From: Clostridiales bacterium
GTDB taxonomy: Bacteria > Bacillota > Clostridia > Saccharofermentanales > Saccharofermentanaceae
Direction of reading: 5' to 3'
Assembly: GCA_017529925.1 (NCBI GenBank)
Contig: JAFXMZ010000024.1
Coordinates: forward strand, 1-64,000
Length of the DNA stretch: 64,000 nt
The translations under genes were made by a program, and so were the position numbers. Below the pieces are notes generated by a model. It was not told where the DNA came from. It searched no databases and was given only the letters and a program-made list of their open reading frames with translations. Each line of letters begins with the position of its first letter. Position 1 is the first letter of the stretch. Positions 54,882-63,269 of the stretch are shown here, in pieces.

Positions 54882-55963
54882 TAAAGGAGATCCTCCCTGC
54901 CTTTCGCGCGGAGCTGCTCGACCATGGTCTTAACATCCTGGACACGCGACTTGTCGCATACGAGGATCGCATCCTTTGTCTGGACTATTACCAGATCTTT
55001 GGCGCCTATCGCAGTTATGAGCTTGTCTCCCGTTTTGTCAAAGATAACGCTGCCGGAGCAGTCTATGAGCTCGGAATCCCCGATCACGACATTGCCGTTC
55101 CGGTCCTTGTCGAAAACATCCTGCAGGGAATCCCATGAACCGACGTCATTCCACCCGAACTCGGCCGGTATGACATAGACTCCCTCGGCCTTTTCCATGA
55201 TGCCGTAATCGACCGATATCTTCTCGAGCGTCGGATATACCTTCTCTATCGCAGCCTTCTCCTCATCGGTGCGGAGCTTGTCAAAGATCTCCTCCATCGA
55301 GGAATACATATCGGGCAGGAGCTTCCTGAAATACTCAAGGATGACAGATGCCTTCCATATGAACATGCCGGAATTCCAGAGGTATCTTCCGGAATCGACA
55401 TAACCTTTCGCCGTCTCAAGATCGGGCTTCTCGACAAACTGTTCAAGGGAGAATACCTCAGGATCGAACTCCGATGCAGAATCGGAGAACCTGATATAAC
55501 CATAGCCCGTCGAAGGGAATGAAGGCTTAATGCCGATCGTAACGATACAGTCCTTCTCCTCGGCCGTCTTCATGGCAAGTTCGATGACTCTCTCATATTC
55601 CTTGATGTTGCCGATATGATGATCTGCGGGGAGCACTGCCATCAGCGCGTCTCCGTAGAGTTTCTTCAGAACGAAAGCCGCATAGATGATGCACGGCGCC
55701 GTATTGCGCTGGCACGGCTCGACAAGGATGTGACTCCTGTCCACCTCATCGAAAAGAAGCTTATCCATCAGTTCAGCCTGCTTCTCGTTGGTAACGATAA
55801 ATGTATTCTCCCTGCCGATGACGCCGTCATAATGCTTGATCGTCTCGTTGATCATAACATCGTCACCCGTGAGCTTTACGAGCTGCTTGGGCTCTGACAT
55901 CCTCGATACGGGCCAGAATCTCGTTCCCCCTCCGCCTGCCATGATAACCGCGGCTCTCTTCAT
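54881..55963 (-). CDS. manC: Mannose-1-phosphate guanylyltransferase
   Basis: 360 residues, the short form without the phosphomannose isomerase domain. RAAVIMAGGGGTRFWPVSRM, EPKQLVKLTGD, PADHHI and FVEKPDLETA are diagnostic. It makes GDP-mannose from GTP and mannose-1-phosphate for mannosyltransferases nearby. The ATG at 55963 has AAGGAG ten bases upstream. A TATAAT box on the minus strand (56005-56010), with no good -35, may be its promoter. It is the first gene of the unit down to 52868. Confidence 0.93.
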   Translation of the reverse strand: MKRAAVIMAGGGGTRFWPVSRMSEPKQLVKLTGDDVMINETIKHYDGVIGRENTFIVTNEKQAELMDKLLFDEVDRSHILVEPCQRNTAPCIIYAAFVLKKLYGDALMAVLPADHHIGNIKEYERVIELAMKTAEEKDCIVTIGIKPSFPSTGYGYIRFSDSASEFDPEVFSLEQFVEKPDLETAKGYVDSGRYLWNSGMFIWKASVILEYFRKLLPDMYSSMEEIFDKLRTDEEKAAIEKVYPTLEKISVDYGIMEKAEGVYVIPAEFGWNDVGSWDSLQDVFDKDRNGNVVIGDSELIDCSGSVIFDKTGDKLITAIGAKDLVIVQTKDAILVCDKSRVQDVKTMVEQLRAKGREDLL

Positions 55964-56035
55964 AATGAATCCACTCCTTTTTATCATTCGATGATAATGA
56001 TGAGATTATACCCCATTTATTGTAAAATATTCCAC

Positions 56036-56842
56036 ATGGACGGTCGTTTTCTTGTTGTGACGGATATGGATTATACACTCCTCCTCCCGGGGAAGAAAGT
56101 GTCGCCCCGTAATACGGAGGCGATAGATGATCTGCGGAAGGCGGGAGGCATCCTGACTATCGCCACCGGAAGGACTCCGTTTCTTACGGGGATATATACA
56201 AAGGAACTGGGGATCACTTCTCCGATAATAACCAGCAACGGGGCCTCCATATATGATCCCGTCGGAAGAACGGAGATCGAGATAAACCCCATAGATGAAG
56301 GCATAACCCGCACTTTCCTCGATTATTTTACCAAGAAAGGCTGCGACGCCACGGGCTACAGCCCGGAGGCGGTCTATCTTCTTTGCGGCAGCAAAAGAGG
56401 TGCCTTTATCGAGAATTACAATAAGGGGCTTCCCGAGGATGAGAAAGCAGTCGTAAGAAACTATGACCCGTCTCTTCCCGTCCCCGTTTTCGACAAGTTC
56501 CTGCTCATAGACGCCGATGAAGAGACCGAGAAGTTCGTAAGGGATACCGAAGGGATAGAGATCGTCTCCTCGGCCAAAGGATTCCTCGACATAATGAGCA
56601 AAGGGGTGTCAAAGGGCAATGCGCTCCTTAAGCTCGCGGATATCCTCGGCATACCTCATGACAGGACTTTCGCGCTGGGCGACTCCGAGAATGATCTTTC
56701 GATGATACGTATGGCAGGGCATGGTATCGCGATGAAAGGCTCCGATCCTGATGTTATAGCCGCAGCTTCATATGTCACGGCCTCATGCGAGGAGGACGGC
56801 TTCGCGAAAGCTGTCTATGACTACATCCTGAAGAATATCTGA
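56036..56842 (+). CDS. Cof-type HAD phosphatase
   Basis: About 268 residues. The nucleophile motif is VVTDMDYTLLLPG (Asp-x-Asp); motif II TIATGRT; motif IV GDSENDLSMIRMAG. It has the C2B cap typical of Cof-family phosphatases of sugar or cofactor phosphates. I prefer the ATG at 56036: there is no ribosome site in front of any start, but a TAAAAT box ends eight bases before this one. Convergent with the GT39-like gene (two bases between stops). Substrate unknown. Confidence 0.88.
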   Translation: MDGRFLVVTDMDYTLLLPGKKVSPRNTEAIDDLRKAGGILTIATGRTPFLTGIYTKELGITSPIITSNGASIYDPVGRTEIEINPIDEGITRTFLDYFTKKGCDATGYSPEAVYLLCGSKRGAFIENYNKGLPEDEKAVVRNYDPSLPVPVFDKFLLIDADEETEKFVRDTEGIEIVSSAKGFLDIMSKGVSKGNALLKLADILGIPHDRTFALGDSENDLSMIRMAGHGIAMKGSDPDVIAAASYVTASCEEDGFAKAVYDYILKNI

Positions 56843-56844
56843 TA

Positions 56845-58446
56845 TCACTTCAAAGGCGTCAGCCTGAAGATCTCCGTATCGGCATACAGGGAATCCGAGC
56901 ACATATACGGGATCTTATACTTTCCGACATATGTGATCTCGTAGGTACCCTTTTCGAGGGGAAGATAGTCAGGTATATTATCCTTATCGTGAAAAGATTC
57001 GAGCGTATAGAGATATATCACATCGTCGTGATCGAAAAGGCTCTCACCTTCCTTTACCGGTGTAAATCCAACATCATCGAATACTCCGAGGTCGTTCAGG
57101 ACCGTTCTTGTCTCCGAGGAGATGAGGATCGATGCGTCGGGGAACATATAGCCTGCAATGCCGAGCTCCCACTCGTACATGCAGTAAAAAGTGATATCGC
57201 TCTCTTTCTCTTCCGCGGTCAGGTCGGCGCGCAGCCTATTCGTCTCGGACATATTGCGGACCTTGTCCATCGCCGTCAGATTGACGACCGAATTAGCGAT
57301 GAAAAGAGCCGCAAACAAGGCTGTTATGATACATTTTCTGTCGAACAGCGTCAGGACGGAGGCGAGGATGATCATGACCATTCCCGTGAAGATGAAGAAG
57401 TACCTTCCCGCCTGGATCTCATTTATGTAGGAGTAGATATAGAAAGCCGCGAACGACAGGCAGAGGAAGATAAGAAGAGGAAGCGTCCTCAGTGCCTGTT
57501 TCCCTGCGCTTTCCGTCTTTTTCCTGTCGAAGAGCTCCCCTATCCTCGTGGAAGTCTTTATCTTCGAAGGATCGACTGCAAGAAACGGCATCAGGAAGAT
57601 GACCACACCGCAGGCCGCTATCACCGCTCCCATGAACGCGGGGCTCTTATAGTTGTCGAATATACCGAATATCATGTAGTAGAGAACGACTGTAACGGGT
57701 GTCTTTCCGATCGTCCAGTAACCGCCTGCAACGATACTCATCTGCTTTATCAGGACAAAGAGCCACGGGATGTAGAGAACTGATACTGCCGCTCCCGATA
57801 CCAGGATCTCCTTTATCCCTTTCAGGTCTCTTCTTATGATCAGGAAAACAAATACCGCGGCGTATGAGCAGAAGGCGATCATCAGCGAATTATAGTGCGT
57901 ATACATCGAAATGACGGCAAAGATGCTCATCATTACGAGGTCTTTTCTCTTTTGGTCCGCCAGATAAAGAGCGGCATATATGACGAATACCGTCGAAAGG
58001 ACATACGCGAGCGTGGTCGGCCTTATGACATGACCAAAGAAGAAAGCATAGTTCGATCCGAGGATCATCGCCGCGGAAAGCACCGCGCCTCTCGCCCCTA
58101 TCAGCCTGCGCAGAGGAAAGAGACATGCCAGGAACAGTCCCGAGAACGATATGACATTAAACGCCCTCAGCGTATTGAGCGAGTTTCCGAAGATTAAGGA
58201 AAAGACCTTCAGTGCGACCGAATAAAGAGGCGGGCTGTAGTCTTCCTTTATCAGATCCATCATCCTGCCGAACGGGTGAAGATCAAGATAGTACTGATAG
58301 GCGCTGTCATAGAACATGACGTCATAAGTCATGAAGCGCGCCCAAATGAATGCATAAACGGCAGAAAACAGACCCCAGAGGGCTATGAACTTCCATTCTC
58401 TTCCGAGAAATGAAGTAAACCGTGACCTAAGATCAGTCTTTCCCAT
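56845..58446 (-). CDS. GT39/ArnT-like membrane glycosyltransferase
   Basis: 533 residues with about eleven membrane helices. The first outside loop has FYDSAYQYYLDLHPFGRMMD with the catalytic-type Asp, and SPPLYSVALKVFS follows, as in GT39/GT83 enzymes that use polyprenyl-phosphate sugars. It is the last gene of the Wzm/Wzt operon and would add side sugars outside the cell. The overlap with the GT4 gene upstream is 14 bases. Confidence 0.82.
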   Translation of the reverse strand: MGKTDLRSRFTSFLGREWKFIALWGLFSAVYAFIWARFMTYDVMFYDSAYQYYLDLHPFGRMMDLIKEDYSPPLYSVALKVFSLIFGNSLNTLRAFNVISFSGLFLACLFPLRRLIGARGAVLSAAMILGSNYAFFFGHVIRPTTLAYVLSTVFVIYAALYLADQKRKDLVMMSIFAVISMYTHYNSLMIAFCSYAAVFVFLIIRRDLKGIKEILVSGAAVSVLYIPWLFVLIKQMSIVAGGYWTIGKTPVTVVLYYMIFGIFDNYKSPAFMGAVIAACGVVIFLMPFLAVDPSKIKTSTRIGELFDRKKTESAGKQALRTLPLLIFLCLSFAAFYIYSYINEIQAGRYFFIFTGMVMIILASVLTLFDRKCIITALFAALFIANSVVNLTAMDKVRNMSETNRLRADLTAEEKESDITFYCMYEWELGIAGYMFPDASILISSETRTVLNDLGVFDDVGFTPVKEGESLFDHDDVIYLYTLESFHDKDNIPDYLPLEKGTYEITYVGKYKIPYMCSDSLYADTEIFRLTPLK

Positions 58447-59635
58447 CGCCGCTGAAGTGATCTTTCAGGATCCTGTCGAGCCTTGCGACTATATTCTTCC
58501 AGGAATAATTCTCATCTACGTAACCGCGGCCGTTTCTTCCCATCTGCTGAGAAATCTCCTTTTCGCGCAGAAGGAACCTGACAGATCCCTCGAATTCATA
58601 GAAATCCCTGTAGTAGAGTCCGGCATTGCTCCTTCTGCAGTGACCGCGCAGAACATCGCACTTTCCTGATACGAGTACCGGATGAGACAGGAACATCGAC
58701 TCGAGAACGACTATTGACAGTGATTCGAAGTGCGAAGGCAGTACGAGGAATCTCGAGGCAGCGATTGCATTATATTTATCCTCCTCGGAAACGAATCCGA
58801 GGGAGATTATGTCATCAGACTTCGGGACATCTATTATCTCCTTGCCTACGAGTACGAGCTTTAAGTCAGAATCCTTATTCCTGTCCTTAAACTCCCTGAA
58901 GTATTTAAACAGCTCGGGGCAGCACTTGTTCTCGTCGATCCTTCCGACATAGATCATGAAGTCTCCTTCTATACCGAACTTGCTCCTGAAACCTTCTGCA
59001 CTCACGTTCGCGGGGACTTCTACTCCTGCACCTCCCGTGCCGTTATTGTCGGGATAGTCTTTCGTCCACGGGAAAAGATCGTTAACGAGGATCTTTTCCT
59101 CTATCGTGTTGTAGTAATAGAACTTCGGAAGTCGGAACATCTCCTCGAACATCTTGAGGTGTATCGGCCACTCCTCGTGAGCCGTCGGGATGAATATCGC
59201 CTTATCACCCACTGCCTTAAGGCCGTAGTATGTCGTGTAGTAAAGATATGTCATGAAGATGAAGCAGTCATAGTTCTCCTTATTCGCAGACAGCCACTCG
59301 ATGAGAGCCGGGGTCTCGGGGCCCTGGAGGCGCATCCACTCCTCCTGGATCTCTACATTGTCTCCTGCTTCGAGCATCTTCGCCGTAAACTTATTGAACT
59401 TATCCTGGTCTCTCTCGTTGACGACCGGGAAGCGGTGAATGAGGACTCCGTTCAGTTCCTCTTCATCCTTCTCATATTCATTCTTCCATGTAACGTAATC
59501 TATCGCTTTCGTGGTTGCGATCTCCACGGTATGGTCAGTAAGGAGCGCCGTCTGCTCGGCCAGCTGCCTCGCCAGAACTTCCGCACCGCCGTTGACCTCA
59601 AGTCCCGACCTCTGAACAACAAAGCATATCTTCAT
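58433..59635 (-). CDS. GT4 glycosyltransferase
   Basis: 400 residues: MKICFVVQRSGLEVNGGAEV, MIYVGRIDENKCCPELF and PSHFESLSIVVLESM for the donor site. The N-domain includes an unusual WMRLQGPETPALI region. Works in the cytoplasm on the lipid-linked chain that Wzm/Wzt then exports. Second of two adjacent GT4 genes, two bases apart. Confidence 0.89.
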   Translation of the reverse strand: MKICFVVQRSGLEVNGGAEVLARQLAEQTALLTDHTVEIATTKAIDYVTWKNEYEKDEEELNGVLIHRFPVVNERDQDKFNKFTAKMLEAGDNVEIQEEWMRLQGPETPALIEWLSANKENYDCFIFMTYLYYTTYYGLKAVGDKAIFIPTAHEEWPIHLKMFEEMFRLPKFYYYNTIEEKILVNDLFPWTKDYPDNNGTGGAGVEVPANVSAEGFRSKFGIEGDFMIYVGRIDENKCCPELFKYFREFKDRNKDSDLKLVLVGKEIIDVPKSDDIISLGFVSEEDKYNAIAASRFLVLPSHFESLSIVVLESMFLSHPVLVSGKCDVLRGHCRRSNAGLYYRDFYEFEGSVRFLLREKEISQQMGRNGRGYVDENYSWKNIVARLDRILKDHFSGDGKD

Positions 59636-59637
59636 CT

Positions 59638-60708
59638 TTATCCTCCGATATAGCCCTTAAGGATTCTCATAAACTGCTCCGATACGTTCTCATATGAGAA
59701 ATCCGAAAGCCTTCTGTCCTGCTCTTCGATGATCTTTTTCCTGAGGTCATCATCATTAAGGATCTCATGAAGATATGAAGCCGCCAGCGACGGATCCTTG
59801 CTCTTCATAAGGATACCCGTTCCTCCGAGAGTACCGGGGACTGCGCAGCAGTCATATGCCAGTACCGGAACCTTGAATTCCATCGCTTCAACCAGAGGAA
59901 CACAGAAACCCTCATGCTCGCTCATGCAGACAAAGCAGTCGGCGGTCGAATAATACGCAAGGATAGCGGGGAATGAGATCTGCCCCGTAAATACGACATC
60001 CGTGACACCCAGTGCCTCCGCATATGTCTTGAGCTTGGCGGTATATTTCTCCATCCCCTTCGGGTTTCCCGCCAGGATCAGTCTTATGGGGTCGGAATAC
60101 ATCTTCCTGTAGGCATAGAGCATCGAGATAAGGTCCTGCTGGCACTTGTTCGGAGCGATACGGCCAACGAAGAGAACGTTCTTCACGCCGTCTCTCATCT
60201 TCGATACGACCTCCGGATCGGGCTCCTTCCTGTAATCCTCAAAAGGTATCAGTATCGGCCTTACCTCGAGAGGGCATGTATATCCGTAGTTTCGGAGCTC
60301 ATCAAGATTATATTGTGAATCGCACATTCCGCCCTCGAAAGTATCCTTCAGATCCTTGACCTGGTTGACACCGTCGGAACAGAGCTTGGAGAGCTTGCCG
60401 CTGTATTTCACGAAGAAATCCGGAGGAGTGACGTTGTGATAGATCACGAACTTCCTGCCGGGAAGGGTCTTTATCTTCTTATTGATCTCGGTCCCCGTCG
60501 AAAGGTGGTAAAGGATGATATCATCCTTCTTTATCTTCGGGAGCTTGTAGAAATATCTTATGTTGGGATCACTTATCCTCTTGTCGAGATTCTCGGCATA
60601 GACATATGTCTTATAGCCGCTGTCCTCGATCAGCTTCTTTATCGCCAGGCAGTCATTGCTCACAGCATCTCCGAAAGCGACGGTCGTCAGGATCTGGAAT
60701 ATCCTCAT
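59638..60708 (-). CDS. GT4 glycosyltransferase
   Basis: 356 residues. RIFQILTTVAFGDAVSNDC opens the protein; NVLFVGRIAPNKCQQDLI and CMSEHEGFCVPLVEAMEFK are the donor-site segments. It overlaps the small coiled-coil gene upstream by four bases (ATGA). The N-terminal ISNDxxxI-type segment resembles the group often found with ABC-exported polymers. Confidence 0.89.
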   Translation of the reverse strand: MRIFQILTTVAFGDAVSNDCLAIKKLIEDSGYKTYVYAENLDKRISDPNIRYFYKLPKIKKDDIILYHLSTGTEINKKIKTLPGRKFVIYHNVTPPDFFVKYSGKLSKLCSDGVNQVKDLKDTFEGGMCDSQYNLDELRNYGYTCPLEVRPILIPFEDYRKEPDPEVVSKMRDGVKNVLFVGRIAPNKCQQDLISMLYAYRKMYSDPIRLILAGNPKGMEKYTAKLKTYAEALGVTDVVFTGQISFPAILAYYSTADCFVCMSEHEGFCVPLVEAMEFKVPVLAYDCCAVPGTLGGTGILMKSKDPSLAASYLHEILNDDDLRKKIIEEQDRRLSDFSYENVSEQFMRILKGYIGG

Positions 60709-61079
60709 CTGTCCGCCTCCGATCTTATGAGCAGCATCTGGAGCCTGTTTATCTCCTCCATGAGCGCCTTCTTCTCCTCAGACAGGCGGTTGAACTCATC
60801 ACACACGGTATAGATGCTCTCGTTTATTTTGTTCTGCTGCTCTACCGAATGATTGATATAGAAGCCGTAGAGCATTCCGCCTATCTTTTCCCTTATCGTC
60901 CTGTACTGAGGGGTGACTGTATGTTCGCTGCCGAGCCTCGTGATGACGCCTTCCAGGGCCTCATCGGCACTCTGGCCCGCGAGCATGTAGATCCTGTCGA
61001 ACTCGACAGGGATCTTAACCTTACCCGTTACCTCACCGTCATCCGGTATCTTTGTCTTCAGGAGTTCTCTCGCGTCCAT
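60705..61079 (-). CDS. Small coiled-coil protein of the Wzm/Wzt operon (124 aa)
   Basis: KIPDDGEVTGKVKIPVEFDR, then a short conserved GFYINHSVEQQNKINESIY, then a coiled coil (EEKKALMEEINRLQML) at the C-terminus. The QQN-x-x-N segment also occurs in the next protein (GQQNTLNFNYF), so the two seem to be diverged copies of one family. No catalytic motif or membrane helix. A scaffold or accessory for the transferases is a guess. Confidence 0.65.
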   Translation of the reverse strand: MDARELLKTKIPDDGEVTGKVKIPVEFDRIYMLAGQSADEALEGVITRLGSEHTVTPQYRTIREKIGGMLYGFYINHSVEQQNKINESIYTVCDEFNRLSEEKKALMEEINRLQMLLIRSEADR

Positions 61080-61501
61080 CAGAGTTCTATCCCCTGCTCC
61101 TTTGCTTTCTTCGTAAGTTCATCCACTGTCTTCTTCAGTTCCTCTATCTCCTTCTTTTGATCCCTTACGGCCTCGGAAACGAGGAAATAGTTGAAGTTAA
61201 GTGTATTCTGCTGCCCTACCACCGGGAGGAAGAAGAAACTTGCTGTCTTCCTTATTGCCTTCTTGATGAAGACCTTGACGGGATTTCCCGTAAGCTGCTG
61301 ATAAGGCTGGACTTCATAGTTATAGGAGATATACTTCACAGCCTCGTCGAGCCTTGAGCCGTCCGAATCAACTGCTGTATCCTCGATCCTGTCAGTCTTT
61401 CTCTCCTCAAACGACAGCGGGATCTTGTCCGCTCCCGTGTCCTTGATCTCCTGTCTGATCCTCTCCATTATCTTCTCGACATCGATCTTATTCTCAGCCA
61501 T
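61079..61501 (-). CDS. Coiled-coil protein of the Wzm/Wzt operon (141 aa)
   Basis: Starts MAENKIDVEKIMERIRQEI, followed by an acidic stretch, then PYQQLTGNPVKVFIKKAIRK, a hydrophobic patch FFFLPVVGQQNTLNF, and a C-terminal coiled coil (KKEIEELKKTVDEL). I recall the IMxxIRxEI and TGNPVxVFxKKxIRK motifs from N-terminal regions of transferases in ABC-exported polysaccharide loci; here they form a separate gene. AACGGGAGG precedes the ATG at 61501, excluding the longer frame. Confidence 0.7.
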   Translation of the reverse strand: MAENKIDVEKIMERIRQEIKDTGADKIPLSFEERKTDRIEDTAVDSDGSRLDEAVKYISYNYEVQPYQQLTGNPVKVFIKKAIRKTASFFFLPVVGQQNTLNFNYFLVSEAVRDQKKEIEELKKTVDELTKKAKEQGIEL

Positions 61502-61514
61502 ATCGATCCTCCCG

Positions 61515-61973
61515 TTATACACATGCGCTCTTGAAGAGCTTATAGTTCTCATTTATATATTCGAGGCAGCACTCGAATTCGCAGTAATCATCAAAATATA
61601 GACCGTTTGCTCCGGAAACGAGCTTCGGGATGTCATCCTTCCTTCTCCCGCTCATGAGTACCGGAACTCCGTAGCGGCCGGCCTTCTCACCCTCTATCCT
61701 GTCGCCCGGGCAGTAGGGGATGAGCTCGGCATAGACCTTTTTCCGAAGGCTCCTCCATTCATTATACCTGATAATGTCCTCTTTATGCTTGAGGGGGATC
61801 TTTATATCTTTGCACCCGTCCCCTTCTATCACCATGGCGATATCGGGGAATACCGAATAGAGGTGCTGTTTCCTCTCGAAATATTCGCAGAAATACAGGA
61901 TAAGCTCCTGAACGTAGGGCTCGCTGCCCTTTTTGCATTCACAGATAAAGACCCTGCTCTTCCTCGATCTCAC
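61515..61973 (-). CDS. Short GT-B-like C-terminal fragment or orphan protein (152 aa)
   Basis: The last half (KAGRYGVPVLMSGRRKDDIPKL, split here, then GANGLYFDDYCEFECCL) resembles the end of a GT4 donor domain, where GxPVL, NGxxF and a final helix occur. But the first 60 residues are not a GT-B N-domain, and the EX7E part is absent. It could be a truncated transferase kept for another role, or a small family of its own. It overlaps the Wzt stop by four bases. Confidence 0.55.
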   Translation of the reverse strand: MRSRKSRVFICECKKGSEPYVQELILYFCEYFERKQHLYSVFPDIAMVIEGDGCKDIKIPLKHKEDIIRYNEWRSLRKKVYAELIPYCPGDRIEGEKAGRYGVPVLMSGRRKDDIPKLVSGANGLYFDDYCEFECCLEYINENYKLFKSACV

Positions 61974-63268
61974 TTCTTCACACCGTCATCGGAGAATTCC
62001 CATGTATGGTCGATCCTCACGGTGCCGACGTCGGGGATGTTCGAATATGTCTCTATCTCGACTGCCGTCTTCCAGTAGTCGACGGGAATACCTTCACCGT
62101 ATTCTATCGAGAATCCCACAATGAACCTTCCCGGCAGGAGGCTGTACGGATCGAGCGTTATGGAGAACTGACCGTCCTTTTCGATATTGAACTTCTTATA
62201 TCTTTCGATCCTCGTATTCGTTCCGTATACATTCAGTCCGTCATTACGAAAGATGCCTATGCCGAATACCGCATCCCTGATGGGGGTATGTACCTTGTAA
62301 TCTATCCTGAAGAGGATCGGCTCGCCCGTTCTGAATACGCGGCATTCCGTGCCGTCGGGGTCGCCGCAGAAGATCTTCGTGATCTCAACTTCTCTCGAAC
62401 CCCAGCGCTTCTTGAGCTCCTCCTGACGTCTCTCTTCTTCCTTACGCTTCTTCTCTTCTTCCGCTTCCTTCTTCTCGGCAGCGATCATGGCCTCCTCGGA
62501 TCCGTACTTGTTGATCCTTCTCTGTCTTGCCATGAATGCGAGATAATCCATATGGACATCGACTGGGATACCGTCCTCCCTGACCTTTCCGTCGTGGATC
62601 CAGATCGACCTGTCGCAGATATTCTCTATCTGGTTAAGGGAATGGGATACGATGACGATGGTCGTCCCTTTTGCCTTTATCTCCTGGAGCTTGTTGAAAC
62701 ACTTAGCCTGGAAGTTGGAATCTCCGACTGCGAGTATCTCGTCGATCAGGAGAACATCCGCGTCGACATTGATAGCGACTGAGAAGGCAAGCCTCATATA
62801 CATTCCCGAGGAATAAGTCCTTACGGGATTATCGATGAATTCCTCGAGCTCGGAGAATTCGATTATGCGGTCGAGCCTGCTGTCGATCTCCTTCTTGGAA
62901 AGACCGAAGATTGATGCATTCGTATAGATATTCTCTCTTCCGCTCATATCGGGATGGAATCCGGCACCAAGCTCGAGAAGGCTCGATACGCGTCCGTTAA
63001 CTTCGATCTCTCCCTTCTCGGGATACAAGATCTTGGTCATGAGCTTCAGCAGAGTACTCTTACCGCATCCGTTATGTCCGACAAGACCTATCGACTCGCC
63101 CTTCTTTATGTCGACGCTTATGTCATTGAGGACCGTTCTCTCCGAAAAGCGGCTGCGCTTGCGGAACAGGATCTTCTCCTTGAGGCTCGTTCCCTTATCG
63201 TAGTAGATCTTGAAGCTCTTCGTGACTCCCTTGACCCTTATCGCATACTCATTAGTCTTCTGTTCCAT
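61970..63268 (-). CDS. Polysaccharide ABC exporter ATPase with a C-terminal substrate-binding domain (Wzt-like)
   Basis: 432 residues. ATPase: GLVGHNGCGKSTLLK (Walker A), YSSGMYMRLAFSVA (signature) and VLLIDEILAVGD (Walker B). A charged linker rich in Glu/Lys (about 255-290) leads to a Wzt-type domain (about 295-430, with EPILFRIDYKV) that binds the end of the glycan. It pairs with the Wzm permease two bases upstream and exports the finished polymer. Confidence 0.94.
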   Translation of the reverse strand: MEQKTNEYAIRVKGVTKSFKIYYDKGTSLKEKILFRKRSRFSERTVLNDISVDIKKGESIGLVGHNGCGKSTLLKLMTKILYPEKGEIEVNGRVSSLLELGAGFHPDMSGRENIYTNASIFGLSKKEIDSRLDRIIEFSELEEFIDNPVRTYSSGMYMRLAFSVAINVDADVLLIDEILAVGDSNFQAKCFNKLQEIKAKGTTIVIVSHSLNQIENICDRSIWIHDGKVREDGIPVDVHMDYLAFMARQRRINKYGSEEAMIAAEKKEAEEEKKRKEEERRQEELKKRWGSREVEITKIFCGDPDGTECRVFRTGEPILFRIDYKVHTPIRDAVFGIGIFRNDGLNVYGTNTRIERYKKFNIEKDGQFSITLDPYSLLPGRFIVGFSIEYGEGIPVDYWKTAVEIETYSNIPDVGTVRIDHTWEFSDDGVKK

Positions 63269-63269
63269 A

